In this document: piece after piece, positions 36,442 to 49,846 of the stretch
Layout: each line of letters starts with the position of its first letter
Numbering within the stretch: the first letter of the stretch is position 1
From: Methylophilus sp. 5
Lineage (GTDB): Bacteria; Pseudomonadota; Gammaproteobacteria; Burkholderiales; Methylophilaceae
Assembly: GCF_000515275.1 (NCBI RefSeq)
Contig: NZ_KI911560.1
Location: 1,612,001 to 1,676,000 of the forward strand
DNA length: 64,000 nt
Direction of reading: 5' to 3'
Translations under genes and position numbers: made by a program
Notes under the pieces: model-generated
Database searches by the model: none
What the model was told of the DNA's origin: nothing
Seen by the model: the letters and a program-made list of their open reading frames with translations, nothing else

Positions 36442-39400
36442 ATGAGCTATTCCTTTACCGAAAAGAAACGCATCCGCAAAAGTTTTGCTAAGCGCGACAG
36501 TGTTCAAGAGGTGCCTTACCTGCTAGCCATGCAGTTAGAGTCCTACAAATCATTTCTGCAGGAAAATGTTCCACTCGATCAACGTAAAGACGAAGGTCTG
36601 GAATCTACTTTCCGTTCTATTTTCCCGATTGTCAGTCATTCTGAGAATGCACGTCTGGACTATGTGAGCTATCAATTAGGCGCTGAGCCATTTGATGTGA
36701 AAGAGTGTCAGCAACGTGGTTTGACTTATGCCGTGCCTTTGCGCGTTAAAGTCCGTTTGACCATCATGGACCGCGAAGCGTCCAAGCCAACCGTTAAAGA
36801 AGTGAAAGAACAAGAAGTCTATATGGGCGAATTGCCGCTCATGACCGAAAACGGTTCTTTTGTAATTAACGGTACTGAGCGTGTGATTGTGTCACAGTTG
36901 CACCGTAGCCCGGGTGTGTTCTTTGAGCACGACCGTGGTAAAACCCACAGCTCCGGTAAGTTGCTGTTCTCTGCACGTATCATTCCTTACCGTGGTTCCT
37001 GGCTGGATTTTGAATTCGATCCAAAAGACTACCTGTACTTCCGTGTTGACCGTCGTCGCAAGATGCCAGTCACCATTTTGCTTAAAGCACTGGGGTATAA
37101 CCCGGAACAAATCCTGGAAACATTCCACGATACAGACACTTTCCATATTGGCCCTAAAGGCGTGGAATTTGAGCTGGTGGCAGACCGTCTGCGCGGTGAA
37201 GTGGCCAAGTTCGATATCACTGATAAAGATGGTACCGTGCTGGTGGCTAAAGACAAGCGTATTACAGTCAAGCATATTCGCGATGTCGAAAAAGCGGGTG
37301 TAAAAACCATGGCTGTGCCGACTGACTTTATGATGGGTCGTGCTGTTGCCAAAAATATTATTGATACCGAAACCGGTGAGTTGATTGCCAATGCCAACGA
37401 TGAAGTAACGCCTTCATTGCTGGAAAAATTAGTGGCAGCCAAGATCTCGGCAGTCGATACTATCTATACCAACGATCTGGATCACGGTAACTTCATTTCG
37501 CAAACATTGCGTAGTGATGAGATTCCTGACCAATACAGTGCGCGTGTTGCGATTTACCGTATGATGCGTCCTGGTGAACCGCCAACCGAAGATGCTGTAG
37601 AGGCTTTGTTCAAAGGCTTGTTCTTCACAGAAGATCGTTATGACCTGTCTGTGGTTGGCCGCATGAAGTTTAACCGCCGTGCTTATCCAACCAAGCTGGA
37701 AGACCGTACTGCTACCTGGATGCGTCGTTTTTACGAGGCAGTTGGTGCACAAGGGGATACCGGCGCTAATGTGTTGTCTAACGAAGATATCCTGGCTGTG
37801 ATCGGTGTGTTGATCGAGTTGCGCAATGGTCGCGGTGAAATTGACGATATCGACCACTTGGGTAACCGTCGTATCCGTTCTGTGGGTGAATTGGCCGAGA
37901 ACCAGTTCCGTGCCGGTTTGGTGCGTGTTGAGCGTGCAGTGAAAGAGCGTCTGTCTCAGGCTGAGTCTGAGAACCTGATGCCACATGACCTGATTAACGC
38001 TAAACCAGTGTCTAGCGCGATCCGTGAGTTCTTCGGTTCCAGCCAATTGTCACAGTTTATGGACCAAACTAACCCGTTGTCAGAAATTACGCACAAACGT
38101 CGTATTTCTGCTTTGGGCCCTGGCGGTTTGACGCGTGAACGTGCCGGTTTTGAGGTGCGTGACGTACATACCACCCACTATGGCCGCGTGTGTCCAATTG
38201 AAACACCGGAAGGTCCAAACATTGGTTTGATCAACTCATTGGCGCTGTATGCACGTACCAATGAATACGGTTTCCTCGAAACGCCTTACCGTTTGGTTGA
38301 AGACAATAAAGTCTCAGGCAAGATTGATTACTTGTCAGCGATTGAAGAGAGCCAGTATGTGATTGCACAGGCTAACACTGATGTTGCTAAAGATGGTGGC
38401 TTTAAAGAAGATCTGGTGTCTGCGCGTTTTCATAACGAATTCACCATGACACAACCTGATCGCGTACAGTATATGGACGTGGCCCCAGGCCAGATCGTGT
38501 CCGTGGCGGCGTCGCTGATTCCATTCCTGGAACACGATGACGCGAACCGTGCATTGATGGGTGCCAACATGCAACGTCAAGCTGTGCCATGTCTGCGTGC
38601 TGAAAAAGCCGTGGTTGGTACTGGTATTGAGCGTACAGTGGCGATTGACTCCGGTACTGTCGTGACTGCGCGTCGTGGTGGTGTGGTCGATTACGTTGAC
38701 TCTGGTCGTATCGTGGTGCGTGTGCATGATGTGGAAGCATTGGCAGGCGAAGTTGGTGTGGATATTTACAACCTGACCAAATACACCCGTTCTAACCAGA
38801 ACACCAACATCAACCAGCGTCCATTGGTTAAAGTGGGCGACATTATTGCCCGCGGCGACGTGGTGGCTGATGGTGCGTCTACTGACATGGGTGAGTTGGC
38901 GCTGGGTCAGAACATGCTGGTTGGCTTTATGCCATGGAACGGTTATAACTACGAAGACTCGATTTTGATCTCTGAGCGCGTAGTGGCTGATGACCGTTAC
39001 ACGTCCATCCACATTGAAGAGTTGTCTGTGGTTGCCCGTGATACCAAACTGGGACCTGAAGAGATTACCCGCGATATTTCCAACCTGTCCGAGCGCATGC
39101 TAGGCCGTCTGGATGACTCCGGTATTATCTACATTGGTGCTGAGGTAGAAGCTGGTGACGTATTGGTGGGTAAAGTGACACCAAAAGGTGAAACCACTTT
39201 AACGCCAGAAGAAAAATTGCTGCGCGCCATTTTCGGTGAAAAAGCGTCTGACGTAAAAGACACGTCACTGCGCGTGCCATCTGGCATGACAGGGACCGTG
39301 ATCGACGTGCAAGTCTTCACCCGTGAAGGCATAGACCGTGATGAGCGTGCACAGCAGATTATTGATGACCAGTTGTCTCACTACAAAAAAGATCTGGGCG

Positions 39401-40614
39401 ACCAGATGCGTATTGTGGAAGACGATACCTTTGGCCGTATCAGCCGTTTGCTGGCTGGTAAAGTGGCAACCGGTGGTCCGAACAAGCTGAAAAAAGGTGA
39501 CACACTGACCCAGGAATACCTGGAAAGCGTGGGTCGTTATGACTGGTTTGATATTCGTTTGAACGACGAAGAAGCTGCCCGTCAACTGGAACAGCTGAAA
39601 GACAGCTTGAGCCAGGCCCGTATTGAGTTTGACAACAAGTTTGAAGAGAAAAAACGCAAACTGACGCAAGGTGACGAATTGCCACCAGGCGTACAGAAAA
39701 TGGTGAAAGTATATCTGGCGGTGAAACGCCGTATTCAACCAGGTGACAAAATGGCGGGTCGTCACGGTAACAAGGGTGTGATCTCCAAGATTTGCCCGGT
39801 TGAAGATATGCCGCACATGGCTGACGGGACACCGTTAGACATCGTGTTGAACCCACTGGGCGTGCCTTCACGGATGAACATTGGTCAGATTCTGGAAACG
39901 CACTTGGGCTGGGCTGCTAAAGGCTTGGGCAAGCGCTTGGGCGATATGTTGCAAGCAGAAGCTAAAGTGGCTGAAATCCGTGGTTTCCTGGACAAAATCT
40001 ACAACAGCAGCACCGGCAAAAAAGAAGATATTGTCGGCCTGACTGACGTTGAAGTGATTGACCTGGCCACTAACCTGAAACATGGCGTGCCATTTGCAAC
40101 GCCGGTGTTTGACGGTGCTGCCGAGTCCGACATTAGAGCCATGCTGGATCTGGCGTTCCCGGATGATGATGAGCACACCAAGAAGTTGCAGTTCCATGCA
40201 GGTAAAACACAGGTCAAACTGTTTGACGGCCGTACTGGTGATGCTTTCGAGCGTCCGGTGACTGTTGGTTACATGCACGTACTGAAACTGCATCACTTGG
40301 TCGACGACAAGATGCACGCACGTTCTACTGGTCCTTACAGTCTGGTGACACAACAGCCATTGGGTGGTAAAGCCCAGTTCGGTGGTCAGCGCTTCGGTGA
40401 GATGGAAGTTTGGGCACTGGAAGCCTATGGTGCGTCATACACCTTGCAAGAGATGTTGACAGTGAAATCAGATGACGTGAATGGTCGTACCAAAGTGTAC
40501 GAAAACATCGTCAAAGGTGAGCACAAAATTGATGCGGGTATGCCTGAATCATTCAACGTGTTAGTGAAAGAAATTCGTTCACTGGCCATTGATATTGATT
40601 TAGACCGTAACTAA
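36442..40614 (+). CDS. rpoB: RNA polymerase beta subunit
   Basis: 1390 residues, beta subunit of the core polymerase. The rifampicin-pocket region [21 protein letters not shown] reads as the wild type, and the C-terminal [15 protein letters not shown] block is intact. The ATG at 36442 ([10 protein letters not shown]) has AGGAGA at 36432-36437; an in-frame ATG 18 codons earlier has no ribosome site. 23 bp before rpoC. Confidence 0.97.
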   Translation: MSYSFTEKKRIRKSFAKRDSVQEVPYLLAMQLESYKSFLQENVPLDQRKDEGLESTFRSIFPIVSHSENARLDYVSYQLGAEPFDVKECQQRGLTYAVPLRVKVRLTIMDREASKPTVKEVKEQEVYMGELPLMTENGSFVINGTERVIVSQLHRSPGVFFEHDRGKTHSSGKLLFSARIIPYRGSWLDFEFDPKDYLYFRVDRRRKMPVTILLKALGYNPEQILETFHDTDTFHIGPKGVEFELVADRLRGEVAKFDITDKDGTVLVAKDKRITVKHIRDVEKAGVKTMAVPTDFMMGRAVAKNIIDTETGELIANANDEVTPSLLEKLVAAKISAVDTIYTNDLDHGNFISQTLRSDEIPDQYSARVAIYRMMRPGEPPTEDAVEALFKGLFFTEDRYDLSVVGRMKFNRRAYPTKLEDRTATWMRRFYEAVGAQGDTGANVLSNEDILAVIGVLIELRNGRGEIDDIDHLGNRRIRSVGELAENQFRAGLVRVERAVKERLSQAESENLMPHDLINAKPVSSAIREFFGSSQLSQFMDQTNPLSEITHKRRISALGPGGLTRERAGFEVRDVHTTHYGRVCPIETPEGPNIGLINSLALYARTNEYGFLETPYRLVEDNKVSGKIDYLSAIEESQYVIAQANTDVAKDGGFKEDLVSARFHNEFTMTQPDRVQYMDVAPGQIVSVAASLIPFLEHDDANRALMGANMQRQAVPCLRAEKAVVGTGIERTVAIDSGTVVTARRGGVVDYVDSGRIVVRVHDVEALAGEVGVDIYNLTKYTRSNQNTNINQRPLVKVGDIIARGDVVADGASTDMGELALGQNMLVGFMPWNGYNYEDSILISERVVADDRYTSIHIEELSVVARDTKLGPEEITRDISNLSERMLGRLDDSGIIYIGAEVEAGDVLVGKVTPKGETTLTPEEKLLRAIFGEKASDVKDTSLRVPSGMTGTVIDVQVFTREGIDRDERAQQIIDDQLSHYKKDLGDQMRIVEDDTFGRISRLLAGKVATGGPNKLKKGDTLTQEYLESVGRYDWFDIRLNDEEAARQLEQLKDSLSQARIEFDNKFEEKKRKLTQGDELPPGVQKMVKVYLAVKRRIQPGDKMAGRHGNKGVISKICPVEDMPHMADGTPLDIVLNPLGVPSRMNIGQILETHLGWAAKGLGKRLGDMLQAEAKVAEIRGFLDKIYNSSTGKKEDIVGLTDVEVIDLATNLKHGVPFATPVFDGAAESDIRAMLDLAFPDDDEHTKKLQFHAGKTQVKLFDGRTGDAFERPVTVGYMHVLKLHHLVDDKMHARSTGPYSLVTQQPLGGKAQFGGQRFGEMEVWALEAYGASYTLQEMLTVKSDDVNGRTKVYENIVKGEHKIDAGMPESFNVLVKEIRSLAIDIDLDRN

Positions 40615-40637
40615 GCCCGCCATTAAGGAGAGTCTCT

Positions 40638-43600
40638 ATGAAAGCGTTATTAGATTTATTTAAACAGGTTACGCAAGAAGAAGAGTTCGACGCGATTAAA
40701 ATTGCGCTGGCTTCACCTGAAAAAATCCGTTCATGGTCCTATGGCGAAGTTAAAAAGCCAGAAACTATTAACTACCGTACCTTCAAACCTGAGCGGGACG
40801 GTTTGTTCTGCTCTAAAATCTTTGGCCCGATCAAAGATTACGAGTGCTTGTGCGGTAAATACAAGCGTCTGAAACACCGCGGTGTGATTTGTGAGAAGTG
40901 TGGCGTTGAAGTCACCTTGAGCAAAGTGCGTCGTGAGCGCATGGGCCACATTGAGTTGGCCTCGCCAGTGGCGCATATCTGGTTCCTGAAATCCCTGCCT
41001 AGCCGCTTGGGTATGGTGCTGGACATCGCTCTGCGTGACATCGAACGCGTGTTGTACTTTGAAGCATTTATCGTGATCGATCCAGGCATGACGCCGCTGA
41101 CCCGTGGTCAGTTGCTGACTGAAGATGACTACCTGGCTAAAGTTGAAGAATACGGTGACGAATTTAATGCCGTGATGGGTGCCGAGGCTGTGCGTGAATT
41201 GTTGCGCACGATGAATATTGAGCGTGAAATCGAGAAATTGCGTAGCGAGTTGTCTGCCACCAGTTCCGAAGCCAAGATCAAGAAAATCGCCAAGCGCCTG
41301 AAAGTGCTGGAAGCATTCCAGAAATCTGGCATCAAGCCAGAGTGGATGATTCTGGAAATCTTGCCAGTGTTGCCGCCAGAATTACGCCCGTTGGTGCCAT
41401 TGGACGGCGGTCGTTTTGCGACCTCAGACCTGAACGATTTGTATCGTCGCGTGATTAACCGTAACAACCGCTTGAAGCGTTTGTTAGAGTTGAAAGCCCC
41501 GGAAATCATTGTCCGTAACGAAAAACGTATGCTGCAAGAAGCGGTAGACTCGTTGCTGGATAACGGTAGACGCGGCAAAGTGATGACTGGCGCTAACAAG
41601 CGGCCATTAAAATCACTGGCTGACATGATTAAAGGTAAGGGCGGTCGTTTCCGTCAGAACTTGCTGGGTAAGCGCGTGGACTACTCCGGTCGTTCCGTGA
41701 TTGTGGTTGGTCCAACCCTGAAACTGCATCAGTGCGGTTTGCCTAAGAAAATGGCGTTGGAACTGTTCAAGCCTTTTATTTTCCACAAGCTGGAAGTATT
41801 AGGCCTGGCGACAACCATCAAGGCTGCCAAGAAGAAAGTGGAAGAAGAAGGACCAGAAGTCTGGGATATCCTGGAAGACGTGATCCGCGAGCATCCGGTA
41901 CTGTTGAACCGTGCGCCTACGCTGCACCGTTTGGGTATCCAGGCGTTTGAGCCAGTCTTGATCGAAGGTAAAGCGATCCAGTTGCACCCATTGGTGTGTT
42001 CAGCCTTTAACGCCGACTTTGACGGTGACCAAATGGCGGTACACGTTCCATTGAGCCTGGAAGCACAAATGGAAGCACGCACCTTGATGCTGGCTTCTAA
42101 CAACGTGCTGTCTCCAGCCAACGGTGAACCAATTATCGTGCCGTCACAGGATATCGTATTGGGTCTGTACTACATGACCCGCGAGAAAGTGGCTGCACGC
42201 GGTGAAGGCATGATCTTCAGTGACATTAAAGAAGTGCAGCGTGTGTACGATCAAGGTTTGATCGACTTGCACGCTAAAGTCACTGTGCGTATCCGCGAGT
42301 TTGAGCTGGATGTTGCTGGCCAGAAAGTTGAAAAAATCAACCGTTATAACACCACGGTTGGTCGTGCTTTGCTGTCTGAAATCCTGCCACCAGGCTTGCC
42401 ATACAGCTACATCGACAAAGCGCTGAAGAAAAAAGAAATTTCACGTCTGATTAACGCTAGCTTCCGTAAAGTGGGCATCCGTGAAACGGTGATTTTTGCT
42501 GACAAACTGATGTACACCGGTTACTCCTACGCGACCAAAGCGGGTATCTCTATCAGCATTAACGATATGTTGGTGCCGCCAGAGAAAGAGCAATTGATTG
42601 CTGCCGCTGATGCGGAAGTAAAAGAGATTGAAGACCAATATGTGTCCGGTCTGGTGACTCAGGGTGAGCGTTACAACAAAGTGGTCGACATCTGGGGTCG
42701 CGCCGGTGACAAAGTGGCCGATGCCATGATGAAGCAGTTGCGTGAAGAAGATGTAAAAGACAGCGACGGTAACGTGGTGACTAAAGACGGTAAAACCGTC
42801 CGTCAGGAATCGTTTAACGCGATTTACATGATGGCCGACTCCGGCGCCCGTGGTTCTGCGGCGCAGGTACGTCAGCTGGCCGGTATGCGTGGCCTGATGG
42901 CGAAACCGGATGGTTCCATTATTGAAACGCCGATTAAAGCGAACTTCCGTGATGGCCTGAACGTATTGCAGTACTTTATTTCTACCCACGGTGCACGTAA
43001 GGGTCTGGCCGATACGGCGCTGAAAACAGCGAACTCCGGTTACCTGACACGTCGTCTGGTTGATGTGACGCAAGATTTGGTAGTGACTGAGCCGGATTGC
43101 GGCACCATTGATGGTTTGGTGACTAAAGCCCTGGTTAAAGGTGGCGAAGTGATTGAGCCATTGCATGACCGTATCCTGGGCCGTACGTCTGCACTGGACA
43201 TTCTGCATCCTGAAACACAGGAAGTGGTGTATCCATCAGGCACGTTGCTGGGTGAAGATGAAGTCGAAAAAATCGACGCGCTGGGCATTGATGAAGTTAA
43301 AGTGCGTACTGCGCTGACTTGCGATACACGTTACGGTATTTGTGCCAAGTGTTACGGTCGTGACCTGGGTCGCGGCAAGCTGATTAGCATGGGTGAAGCT
43401 GTTGGTGTGATTGCGGCGCAGTCCATTGGTGAGCCAGGTACACAGCTGACCATGCGTACGTTCCACATCGGTGGTGCGGTATCGCGTGCAGCGTCTGTTT
43501 CACAGGTAGAAAGCAAATCTAACGGTTCTGCTGGCTTTACATCGACCATGCGTTACGTGACTAACTCACGTGGTGAGCAAATCGTGATTTCCCGTAATGG

Positions 43601-44897
43601 TGAAGTGGTGATTTCTGAGGATAATGGCCGTGAGCGTGAGCGTCATAAAGTGCCGTACGGCGCCACACTGACGATCCATGACGGTAAAATAGTGAAAGCT
43701 GGTCAAGCATTGGCTACTTGGGATCCGCATACGCGTCCGATTATTACCGAGTACGCAGGCCGGGTTAAGTTTGAGAACGTTGAAGAAGGTATCACCGTTG
43801 CCAAACAGGTCGATGAAGTTACAGGCTTGTCTTCACTGGTGGTGATTGATCCTAAGCAACGCGCTGGTCAAACCAAAGGCTTGCGCCCGCAGGTGAAATT
43901 GCTGGATGCGAATGGCGTGGAAGTGAAAATTGCTGGTACTGAAACACCAGTAAACGTCACCTTCCAGCTGGGTTGTATCATTACTGTGAAAGATGGCCAG
44001 GAAGTTGGCGTGGGTGAAGTGCTGGCACGTATCCCGCAAGAGTCTTCCAAAACGCGTGATATTACCGGGGGTCTGCCACGTGTGGCCGAGCTGTTCGAGG
44101 CGCGTTCACCAAAAGACGCCGGTATGCTGGCTGAAGTGACTGGTACAGTTTCTTTCGGTAAGGACACCAAAGGTAAGCAACGTCTGGTCATTACTGACCT
44201 CGACGGTATTACCAGCGAGTTCCTGATTGCTAAAGACAAGCACGTGACTGCGCATGATGGTCAGGTAGTGACCAAGGGTGAAACTATTGTCGACGGCCCA
44301 GCCGATCCGCAAGACATCCTGCGTTTGCAAGGCCGTGAAGCGTTGGCACGTTACATCATCGACGAAGTGCAAGACGTTTACCGCTTGCAAGGCGTGAAGA
44401 TTAACGACAAGCACATTGAAGTGATTGTGCGCCAGATGTTGCGTCGTGTACGTGTGGTTGATGCTGGTGATACCGGCTTTATCCCGGCTGAGCAAGTAGA
44501 GCGTGCTGATCTGTTGACAGAAAACGAACGCGTGGTGGCTGAGGACAAGCGTCCGGCAACCTTCGAGTACGTGTTGCTGGGTATTACTAAAGCATCGCTG
44601 TCAACTGACTCGTTCATCTCTGCGGCATCGTTCCAGGAAACGACGCGCGTGTTGACCGAAGCGGCTATTTTGGGCAAACGCGACGATCTGCGTGGCTTGA
44701 AAGAAAACGTGATTGTGGGTCGCTTGATTCCAGCCGGTACCGGTTTGGCTTATCACGAGTCGCGCAAGCGTGCAGCCGTGGCTTCACTGACACCAAATGC
44801 AGCAGAGCCATCTGAAGCATTGCTGGCAGCGGAAGCGATGTTTGCAACTGAAGCAGTTGTTGAGGAAACCGCAGCAGACGACCAACCGAACGAATAA
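40638..44897 (+). CDS. rpoC: RNA polymerase beta' subunit
   Basis: 1419 residues. The catalytic Mg site NADFDGDQM has its aspartates at 460, 462 and 464. An N-terminal Zn site ([20 protein letters not shown], about 70-89) and a second Zn cluster ([13 protein letters not shown], from about 895) are present. Strong AAGGAGAG site. Ends before an unusual long hairpin. Confidence 0.97.
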   Translation: MKALLDLFKQVTQEEEFDAIKIALASPEKIRSWSYGEVKKPETINYRTFKPERDGLFCSKIFGPIKDYECLCGKYKRLKHRGVICEKCGVEVTLSKVRRERMGHIELASPVAHIWFLKSLPSRLGMVLDIALRDIERVLYFEAFIVIDPGMTPLTRGQLLTEDDYLAKVEEYGDEFNAVMGAEAVRELLRTMNIEREIEKLRSELSATSSEAKIKKIAKRLKVLEAFQKSGIKPEWMILEILPVLPPELRPLVPLDGGRFATSDLNDLYRRVINRNNRLKRLLELKAPEIIVRNEKRMLQEAVDSLLDNGRRGKVMTGANKRPLKSLADMIKGKGGRFRQNLLGKRVDYSGRSVIVVGPTLKLHQCGLPKKMALELFKPFIFHKLEVLGLATTIKAAKKKVEEEGPEVWDILEDVIREHPVLLNRAPTLHRLGIQAFEPVLIEGKAIQLHPLVCSAFNADFDGDQMAVHVPLSLEAQMEARTLMLASNNVLSPANGEPIIVPSQDIVLGLYYMTREKVAARGEGMIFSDIKEVQRVYDQGLIDLHAKVTVRIREFELDVAGQKVEKINRYNTTVGRALLSEILPPGLPYSYIDKALKKKEISRLINASFRKVGIRETVIFADKLMYTGYSYATKAGISISINDMLVPPEKEQLIAAADAEVKEIEDQYVSGLVTQGERYNKVVDIWGRAGDKVADAMMKQLREEDVKDSDGNVVTKDGKTVRQESFNAIYMMADSGARGSAAQVRQLAGMRGLMAKPDGSIIETPIKANFRDGLNVLQYFISTHGARKGLADTALKTANSGYLTRRLVDVTQDLVVTEPDCGTIDGLVTKALVKGGEVIEPLHDRILGRTSALDILHPETQEVVYPSGTLLGEDEVEKIDALGIDEVKVRTALTCDTRYGICAKCYGRDLGRGKLISMGEAVGVIAAQSIGEPGTQLTMRTFHIGGAVSRAASVSQVESKSNGSAGFTSTMRYVTNSRGEQIVISRNGEVVISEDNGRERERHKVPYGATLTIHDGKIVKAGQALATWDPHTRPIITEYAGRVKFENVEEGITVAKQVDEVTGLSSLVVIDPKQRAGQTKGLRPQVKLLDANGVEVKIAGTETPVNVTFQLGCIITVKDGQEVGVGEVLARIPQESSKTRDITGGLPRVAELFEARSPKDAGMLAEVTGTVSFGKDTKGKQRLVITDLDGITSEFLIAKDKHVTAHDGQVVTKGETIVDGPADPQDILRLQGREALARYIIDEVQDVYRLQGVKINDKHIEVIVRQMLRRVRVVDAGDTGFIPAEQVERADLLTENERVVAEDKRPATFEYVLLGITKASLSTDSFISAASFQETTRVLTEAAILGKRDDLRGLKENVIVGRLIPAGTGLAYHESRKRAAVASLTPNAAEPSEALLAAEAMFATEAVVEETAADDQPNE

Positions 44898-44921
44898 TTC
44901 GATCACTGTTGTCTTTGTGTG

Positions 44922-44960
44922 CAAGGGGTGTCAAGTATGAATAATGCTTGACACCCCTTG
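44922..44960 (+). terminator. Long perfect hairpin after rpoC, no T run
   Basis: CAAGGGGTGTCAAG (44922-44935) and its exact complement (44947-44960) form a 14-bp stem with an 11-base loop. No T run follows, so it is either a non-canonical terminator, a processing site or a 3'-end stabiliser. Confidence 0.55.
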
Positions 44961-44994
44961 ACTCGTTTATTAAAATGCTGGGTTTCTCAGAATA

Positions 44995-45015
44995 GCCTTA
45001 TTGTCTCAATAAGGC
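44995..45015 (+). other. Second hairpin in the rpoC-rpsL spacer
   Basis: GCCTTATTG and CAATAAGGC form a perfect 9-bp stem with a TCT loop, followed by GTTATTGTT. It may be a weak terminator or part of the rpsL leader. Confidence 0.45.
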
Positions 45016-45091
45016 GTTATTGTTGATATGCCGCCAAACTTGAGTCTTCCTGCTCAAATGGTGGTTTTTTAAAGGTGAAGAGGTTAAGGCA

Positions 45092-45475
45092 ATGCCAACC
45101 ATTAATCAGTTAATACGTAAGCCACGCGTTAAAGTGGTTACCAAGAGCAAGGTTCCAGCACTGGAAGCTTGTCCTCAAAAGCGTGGTGTATGTACGCGTG
45201 TATATACAACAACGCCAAAAAAACCAAACTCCGCGTTGCGTAAGGTCGCTAAAGTGCGCCTGACCAACGGTTACGAAGTGATTAGCTACATCGGCGGTGA
45301 AGGCCATAACCTGCAGGAGCACTCAGTTGTGCTGTTGCGCGGCGGTCGTGTAAAAGACTTGCCGGGTGTGCGTTACCACATGGTGCGCGGTAGCTTGGAT
45401 ACGGCTGGTGTGAAAGACCGTAAACAGTCACGTTCCAAATACGGTGCTAAGCGCCCTAAAGCAGCTAAAGCTTAA
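45092..45475 (+). CDS. rpsL: 30S ribosomal protein S12
   Basis: 127 residues, decoding-centre protein. Lys at position 43 (TTTPKKPNS) and the KDLPGVRYH loop are as in streptomycin-sensitive strains. Start of the str group rpsL-rpsG-fusA-tuf. AGGTTAAGG lies upstream of the ATG. Confidence 0.97.
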   Translation: MPTINQLIRKPRVKVVTKSKVPALEACPQKRGVCTRVYTTTPKKPNSALRKVAKVRLTNGYEVISYIGGEGHNLQEHSVVLLRGGRVKDLPGVRYHMVRGSLDTAGVKDRKQSRSKYGAKRPKAAKA

Positions 45476-45574
45476 TTTAGCGAGCTTGTCCGGACGAATT
45501 GTCCATTTTTATAGCGGCTGAAATGCCTTGCGAGTGTCATTGCTAGCAAAAATTTAATTGAAAAGAGAATAGTT

Positions 45575-46045
45575 ATGCCAAGACGTAGAGAAGTCCCCAA
45601 ACGTATTATCTTGCCGGATCCAAAATTTGGTAGCCAGGAAGTGTCCAAGTTTGTAAATGTGCTGATGACAGGTGGTAAGAAATCTGTTGCTGAGCGTATC
45701 ATTTACGGTGCCTTTGATCAGGTGGCCAGCAAGAGCGGTAAGGACCCGCTGGAATTATTCACCACAGCGTTGAATAATCTGCGTCCGGTTGTTGAAGTGA
45801 AGAGTCGCCGTGTGGGTGGTGCTAACTACCAGGTGCCGGTAGAAGTGCGCCCAAGCCGCCGTAGTGCGTTGGCAATGCGTTGGTTGCGTGATGCAGCCCG
45901 TAAGCGTGGCGAAAAATCTATGGGCCTGCGTTTGGCTGCTGAGTTGATCGAAGCATCTGAAGGCCGTGGTTCAGCGATGAAAAAACGTGAAGAAGTTCAC
46001 CGTATGGCAGAGGCAAACAAAGCCTTCTCACACTTCCGTTTTTAA
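45575..46045 (+). CDS. rpsG: 30S ribosomal protein S7
   Basis: 156 residues; nucleates assembly of the 30S head and contacts the E-site t[13 protein letters not shown] start and [21 protein letters not shown] end are typical. The 99-bp spacer before it is where S7 binds its own mRNA in E. coli; no matching structure was worked out here. Confidence 0.97.
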   Translation: MPRRREVPKRIILPDPKFGSQEVSKFVNVLMTGGKKSVAERIIYGAFDQVASKSGKDPLELFTTALNNLRPVVEVKSRRVGGANYQVPVEVRPSRRSALAMRWLRDAARKRGEKSMGLRLAAELIEASEGRGSAMKKREEVHRMAEANKAFSHFRF

Positions 46046-46100
46046 TTAAACGACCTCGTTCTTTAATAATTAGTTGAATTGATAGCAAAGGTAAAGCATC

Positions 46101-48194
46101 GTGGCACGTAAAACCCCTATTGAACGCTACCGTAATATTGGTATTTCTGCGCATATTGACGCTGGTAAAACAACCACGACAGAACGTATTTTGTTCTACA
46201 CTGGTGTGAACCACAAAATTGGTGAAGTGCACGACGGTGCGGCCACCATGGACTGGATGGAGCAAGAGCAGGAGCGTGGTATCACCATTACTTCTGCTGC
46301 GACCACCTGTTTCTGGAAAGGTATGGACCTTGCCCGCCCTGAGCATCGATTCAACATTATTGATACCCCAGGACACGTAGACTTCACGATTGAGGTTGAG
46401 CGTTCCATGCGCGTGCTTGATGGTGCCTGTATGGTGTACTGTGCAGTGGGTGGCGTACAGCCGCAATCTGAAACTGTATGGCGTCAAGCCAACAAATACA
46501 AAGTGCCACGTCTGGCATTTGTAAACAAAATGGATCGTTCCGGCGCCGATTTCTTCAAAGTCGTAGAGCAGATGAAATCCCGCTTGCGTGCAAATCCTGT
46601 GCCTATCGTGATTCCTATTGGCCGTGAAGACACTTTCACTGGCGTGGTTGACCTGATCAAAATGAAAGCCATCATCTGGGATGAGGCTTCTCAAGGCATG
46701 AAATTCACTTATGGTGAGATTCCAGCTGATTTGGTTGAAACTGCTGCCAAATGGCGTGAGCAAATGGTTGAGTCAGCCGCTGAGGCCAGCGAAGACCTGA
46801 TGAATAAATACCTGGAAAGCGGTGACCTGGATGAGAAAGACATCATCCTGGGTATCCGTACACGCACCATTGCTGGTGAAATTCAGCCTATGTTGTGTGG
46901 TTCAGCATTTAAAAACAAAGGTGTGCAACGTATGTTGGACGCTGTTGTTGACTTCCTGCCATCACCGATTGATATTGATGATGTTAAAGGTGAGGACGAC
47001 GACGGTCAGCCAGCTAGCCGTAAAGCTGACGACAAAGAAGGCTTCTCTGCATTGGCATTTAAGTTGATGACAGACCCGTTTGTTGGTCAGTTGACCTTTA
47101 TTCGTGTTTACTCAGGCGTGTTGAACAAGGGTGATACCGTGCTCAACTCTGTAAAGGGTAAAAAAGAGCGTATTGGCCGTATCGTACAGATGCACGCTAA
47201 CAACCGTGAAGAGGTTGAAGAGGTATTGGCGGGCGACATCGCAGCTTGTATTGGTTTGAAAGATGTCACGACTGGTGAGTCTCTGTGCTCTCCAGACAAG
47301 CCGATTATTCTTGAGCGCATGGTATTCCCTGAGCCAGTGATTCACGTGGCTGTTGAACCAAAAACCAAAAGCGACCAGGAAAAAATGGGCTTGGCTTTGG
47401 GTCGTTTGGCGCAAGAAGATCCTTCATTCCGTGTGCGTTCCGATGAAGAGTCTGGTCAAACTATTATTTCCGGTATGGGTGAGTTGCACCTGGAAATTCT
47501 GGTAGACCGTATGCGTCGTGAGTTCAACGTTGAAGCCAACGTAGGTGCGCCACAAGTGGCATACCGTGAAGCGATTCGCAAATCAGTCGAAGTTGAAGGT
47601 AAATTCGTTAAGCAATCTGGCGGTAAAGGTCAGTACGGTCACGTATGGCTCAAAATGGAACCAAACGAAGCTGGTAAAGGCTTTGAGTTTGTTGACCAGA
47701 TTAAAGGTGGTACGGTGCCGCGTGAATTTATTCCTGCGGTTGAAAAAGGCTTGCGTGAAACTATTCCTGCCGGTGTGTTGGCTGGTTTCCCGGTAGTCGA
47801 TGTAAAAGTGACCTTGTTCGATGGTTCATACCATGACGTTGACTCCAATGAAAACGCATTTAAAATGGCGGCTTCTATTGGCTTTAAAGACGGTATGCGT
47901 AAAGCGGATCCAGTGTTGCTGGAGCCTATGATGGCGGTTGAAGTGGAAACGCCAGAAGACTACATGGGTGATGTGATGGGTGACTTGTCATCTCGTCGCG
48001 GTATCATTCAGGGTATGGATGATATGCCTGGCGGTGGTAAAGCGATTAAAGCGGAAGTGCCACTGTCTGAAATGTTTGGTTACTCCACTGTTGTGCGTTC
48101 CCTGTCACAAGGTCGTGCCACTTACAGCATGGAATTCAAGCATTACTCCGATGCACCGAAAAACGTTGCTGATGCAATCATCAACAAAAAATAA
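46101..48194 (+). CDS. fusA: Elongation factor G
   Basis: A 697-residue translocation GTPase with five domains. G1 AHIDAGKTT (about 17-25), G3 DTPGH (about 88-92) and G4 NKMD (about 142-145). The start is GTG after [24 protein letters not shown] is the family N-terminus. 50 bp before the second tuf. Confidence 0.97.
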   Translation: MARKTPIERYRNIGISAHIDAGKTTTTERILFYTGVNHKIGEVHDGAATMDWMEQEQERGITITSAATTCFWKGMDLARPEHRFNIIDTPGHVDFTIEVERSMRVLDGACMVYCAVGGVQPQSETVWRQANKYKVPRLAFVNKMDRSGADFFKVVEQMKSRLRANPVPIVIPIGREDTFTGVVDLIKMKAIIWDEASQGMKFTYGEIPADLVETAAKWREQMVESAAEASEDLMNKYLESGDLDEKDIILGIRTRTIAGEIQPMLCGSAFKNKGVQRMLDAVVDFLPSPIDIDDVKGEDDDGQPASRKADDKEGFSALAFKLMTDPFVGQLTFIRVYSGVLNKGDTVLNSVKGKKERIGRIVQMHANNREEVEEVLAGDIAACIGLKDVTTGESLCSPDKPIILERMVFPEPVIHVAVEPKTKSDQEKMGLALGRLAQEDPSFRVRSDEESGQTIISGMGELHLEILVDRMRREFNVEANVGAPQVAYREAIRKSVEVEGKFVKQSGGKGQYGHVWLKMEPNEAGKGFEFVDQIKGGTVPREFIPAVEKGLRETIPAGVLAGFPVVDVKVTLFDGSYHDVDSNENAFKMAASIGFKDGMRKADPVLLEPMMAVEVETPEDYMGDVMGDLSSRRGIIQGMDDMPGGGKAIKAEVPLSEMFGYSTVVRSLSQGRATYSMEFKHYSDAPKNVADAIINKK

Positions 48195-48244
48195 TTGAAT
48201 TTTAAGTATTAAATTTAAAAGTATTGAATTAAAGGAAAAACATC

Positions 48245-49435
48245 ATGGCAAAAGGCAAATTTGAACGTACCAAGCCACACGTGAACGTTGGTACGATTGG
48301 TCACGTTGACCACGGTAAGACGACACTGACAGCGGCGATCACCACTGTATTGACGAAGAAATTTGGCGGCGAAGCAAAAGCTTACGACCAAATTGACGCG
48401 GCACCAGAAGAAAAAGCACGTGGTATTACTATTAATACCGCACACGTAGAATACGAAACAGCTGGTCGTCACTACGCCCACGTTGACTGCCCAGGTCACG
48501 CGGATTACGTTAAAAACATGATTACCGGTGCTGCCCAGATGGACGGCGCGATTCTGGTATGTTCCGCTGCTGACGGCCCTATGCCGCAAACGCGTGAGCA
48601 CATCCTGTTAGCTCGCCAGGTTGGCGTGCCATACATCATCGTGTTCCTGAACAAAGCAGACATGGTTGATGATGCTGAATTGTTAGAGTTGGTTGAAATG
48701 GAAGTGCGTGAGTTGCTCAGCAAATACGACTTCCCAGGTGATGACACCCCAATCATTCACGGTTCCGCTAAGTTGGCTTTAGAAGGCGACCAATCAGACA
48801 TCGGCGAACCAGCGATCTTCAAATTGGCAGAAGCTTTAGACAGCTACATCCCAATGCCAGAGCGTGCGATTGACGGTACATTCCTGATGCCAGTAGAAGA
48901 CGTATTCTCTATCTCTGGTCGCGGTACTGTAGTAACTGGCCGTATCGAGCGTGGTATCGTTAAAGTAGGTGACGAGATCGAAATCGTTGGTATTAAGCCA
49001 ACAGTGAAAACCACCTGTACTGGTGTTGAAATGTTCCGTAAACTGTTGGACCAAGGTCAAGCAGGCGACAACGTAGGCGTATTGCTGCGTGGTACTAAAC
49101 GTGAAGATATCGAACGTGGTCAAGTATTGTCTAAATCAGGCTCTATCAAACCACACACCAAGTTCGCAGCTGAGATCTACGTGTTGGGTAAAGATGAAGG
49201 TGGTCGTCATACCCCATTCTTCAACGGCTACCGTCCACAGTTCTACTTCCGTACGACAGACGTAACTGGTGCAGTTGAATTGCCAGCAGGTACCGAAATG
49301 GTGATGCCAGGTGACAACGTATCTATTTCAGTTGCACTGATTGCACCAATCGCGATGGAAGAAGGCTTGCGCTTCGCTATTCGTGAAGGTGGTCGTACCG
49401 TTGGTGCTGGCGTTGTTGCCAAAATCATCGAGTAA
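48245..49435 (+). CDS. tuf: Elongation factor Tu, copy 2
   Basis: Protein identical to the copy at 31.6-32.8 kb (396 residues, same G motifs) and DNA identical wherever compared, including 15 bases before the ATG and 2 after the stop. It is the tufA position of the str operon. Identity of coding and immediate flanks with abrupt divergence outside shows ongoing gene conversion. Confidence 0.98.
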   Translation: MAKGKFERTKPHVNVGTIGHVDHGKTTLTAAITTVLTKKFGGEAKAYDQIDAAPEEKARGITINTAHVEYETAGRHYAHVDCPGHADYVKNMITGAAQMDGAILVCSAADGPMPQTREHILLARQVGVPYIIVFLNKADMVDDAELLELVEMEVRELLSKYDFPGDDTPIIHGSAKLALEGDQSDIGEPAIFKLAEALDSYIPMPERAIDGTFLMPVEDVFSISGRGTVVTGRIERGIVKVGDEIEIVGIKPTVKTTCTGVEMFRKLLDQGQAGDNVGVLLRGTKREDIERGQVLSKSGSIKPHTKFAAEIYVLGKDEGGRHTPFFNGYRPQFYFRTTDVTGAVELPAGTEMVMPGDNVSISVALIAPIAMEEGLRFAIREGGRTVGAGVVAKIIE

Positions 49436-49447
49436 TTATTTTTATGG

Positions 49448-49472
49448 GCGGCAGGAATTTCCTGCCGCTTTT
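49448..49472 (+). terminator. Hairpin between tuf copy 2 and rpsJ
   Basis: GCGGCAGGA (49448-49456) and TCCTGCCGC (49460-49468) with an ATT loop, then TTTT. The T run is short, so termination is probably partial. Confidence 0.65.
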
Positions 49473-49491
49473 GCTCTTTAAAGGAAAAAAC

Positions 49492-49800
49492 ATGGCAGCT
49501 CAAAAAATTCGTATCCGTCTGAAAGCATTTGACTATCGTTTGATCGACCAGTCTGCTTTGGAAATCGTAGATACTGCGAAACGTACTGGTGCAGTTGTTA
49601 AAGGTCCGGTGCCATTGCCAACACGTATCGAGCGCTTTGATATTTTGCGTTCACCACACGTGAACAAAACTTCCCGTGACCAGTTTGAGATTCGTACCCA
49701 TCAGCGTTTGATGGACATCGTGGATCCAACAGACAAGACGGTTGATGCATTGATGAAGTTGGATTTGCCAGCTGGCGTGGATGTAGAAATTAAGCTGTAG
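49492..49800 (+). CDS. rpsJ: 30S ribosomal protein S10 (NusE)
   Basis: 102 residues; ribosomal protein and antitermination partner of NusB. The ATG at 49492 ([14 protein letters not shown]) follows AAAGGAAAA; an earlier in-frame ATG at 49444 lies upstream of the hairpin stem and was rejected. Here it appears tied to the str group, since a terminator and a consensus promoter separate it from rplC. Confidence 0.96.
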   Translation: MAAQKIRIRLKAFDYRLIDQSALEIVDTAKRTGAVVKGPVPLPTRIERFDILRSPHVNKTSRDQFEIRTHQRLMDIVDPTDKTVDALMKLDLPAGVDVEIKL

Positions 49801-49818
49801 TTGTAAGGTGTCATTGCA

Positions 49819-49846
49819 AATAACCTTTTCAAATGAAAAGGTTATT
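49819..49846 (+). terminator. Terminator-like hairpin after rpsJ
   Basis: AATAACCTTTTC (49819-49830) pairs perfectly with GAAAAGGTTATT (49835-49846), loop AAAT. The last two stem bases are part of the following -35 box. Confidence 0.65.

Noticed and set aside
45001..45029. Possible rpsL promoter TTGTCT...TGATAT
   Set aside because: The -10 match is poor (three of six) and the -35 lies inside a hairpin; not enough to list.
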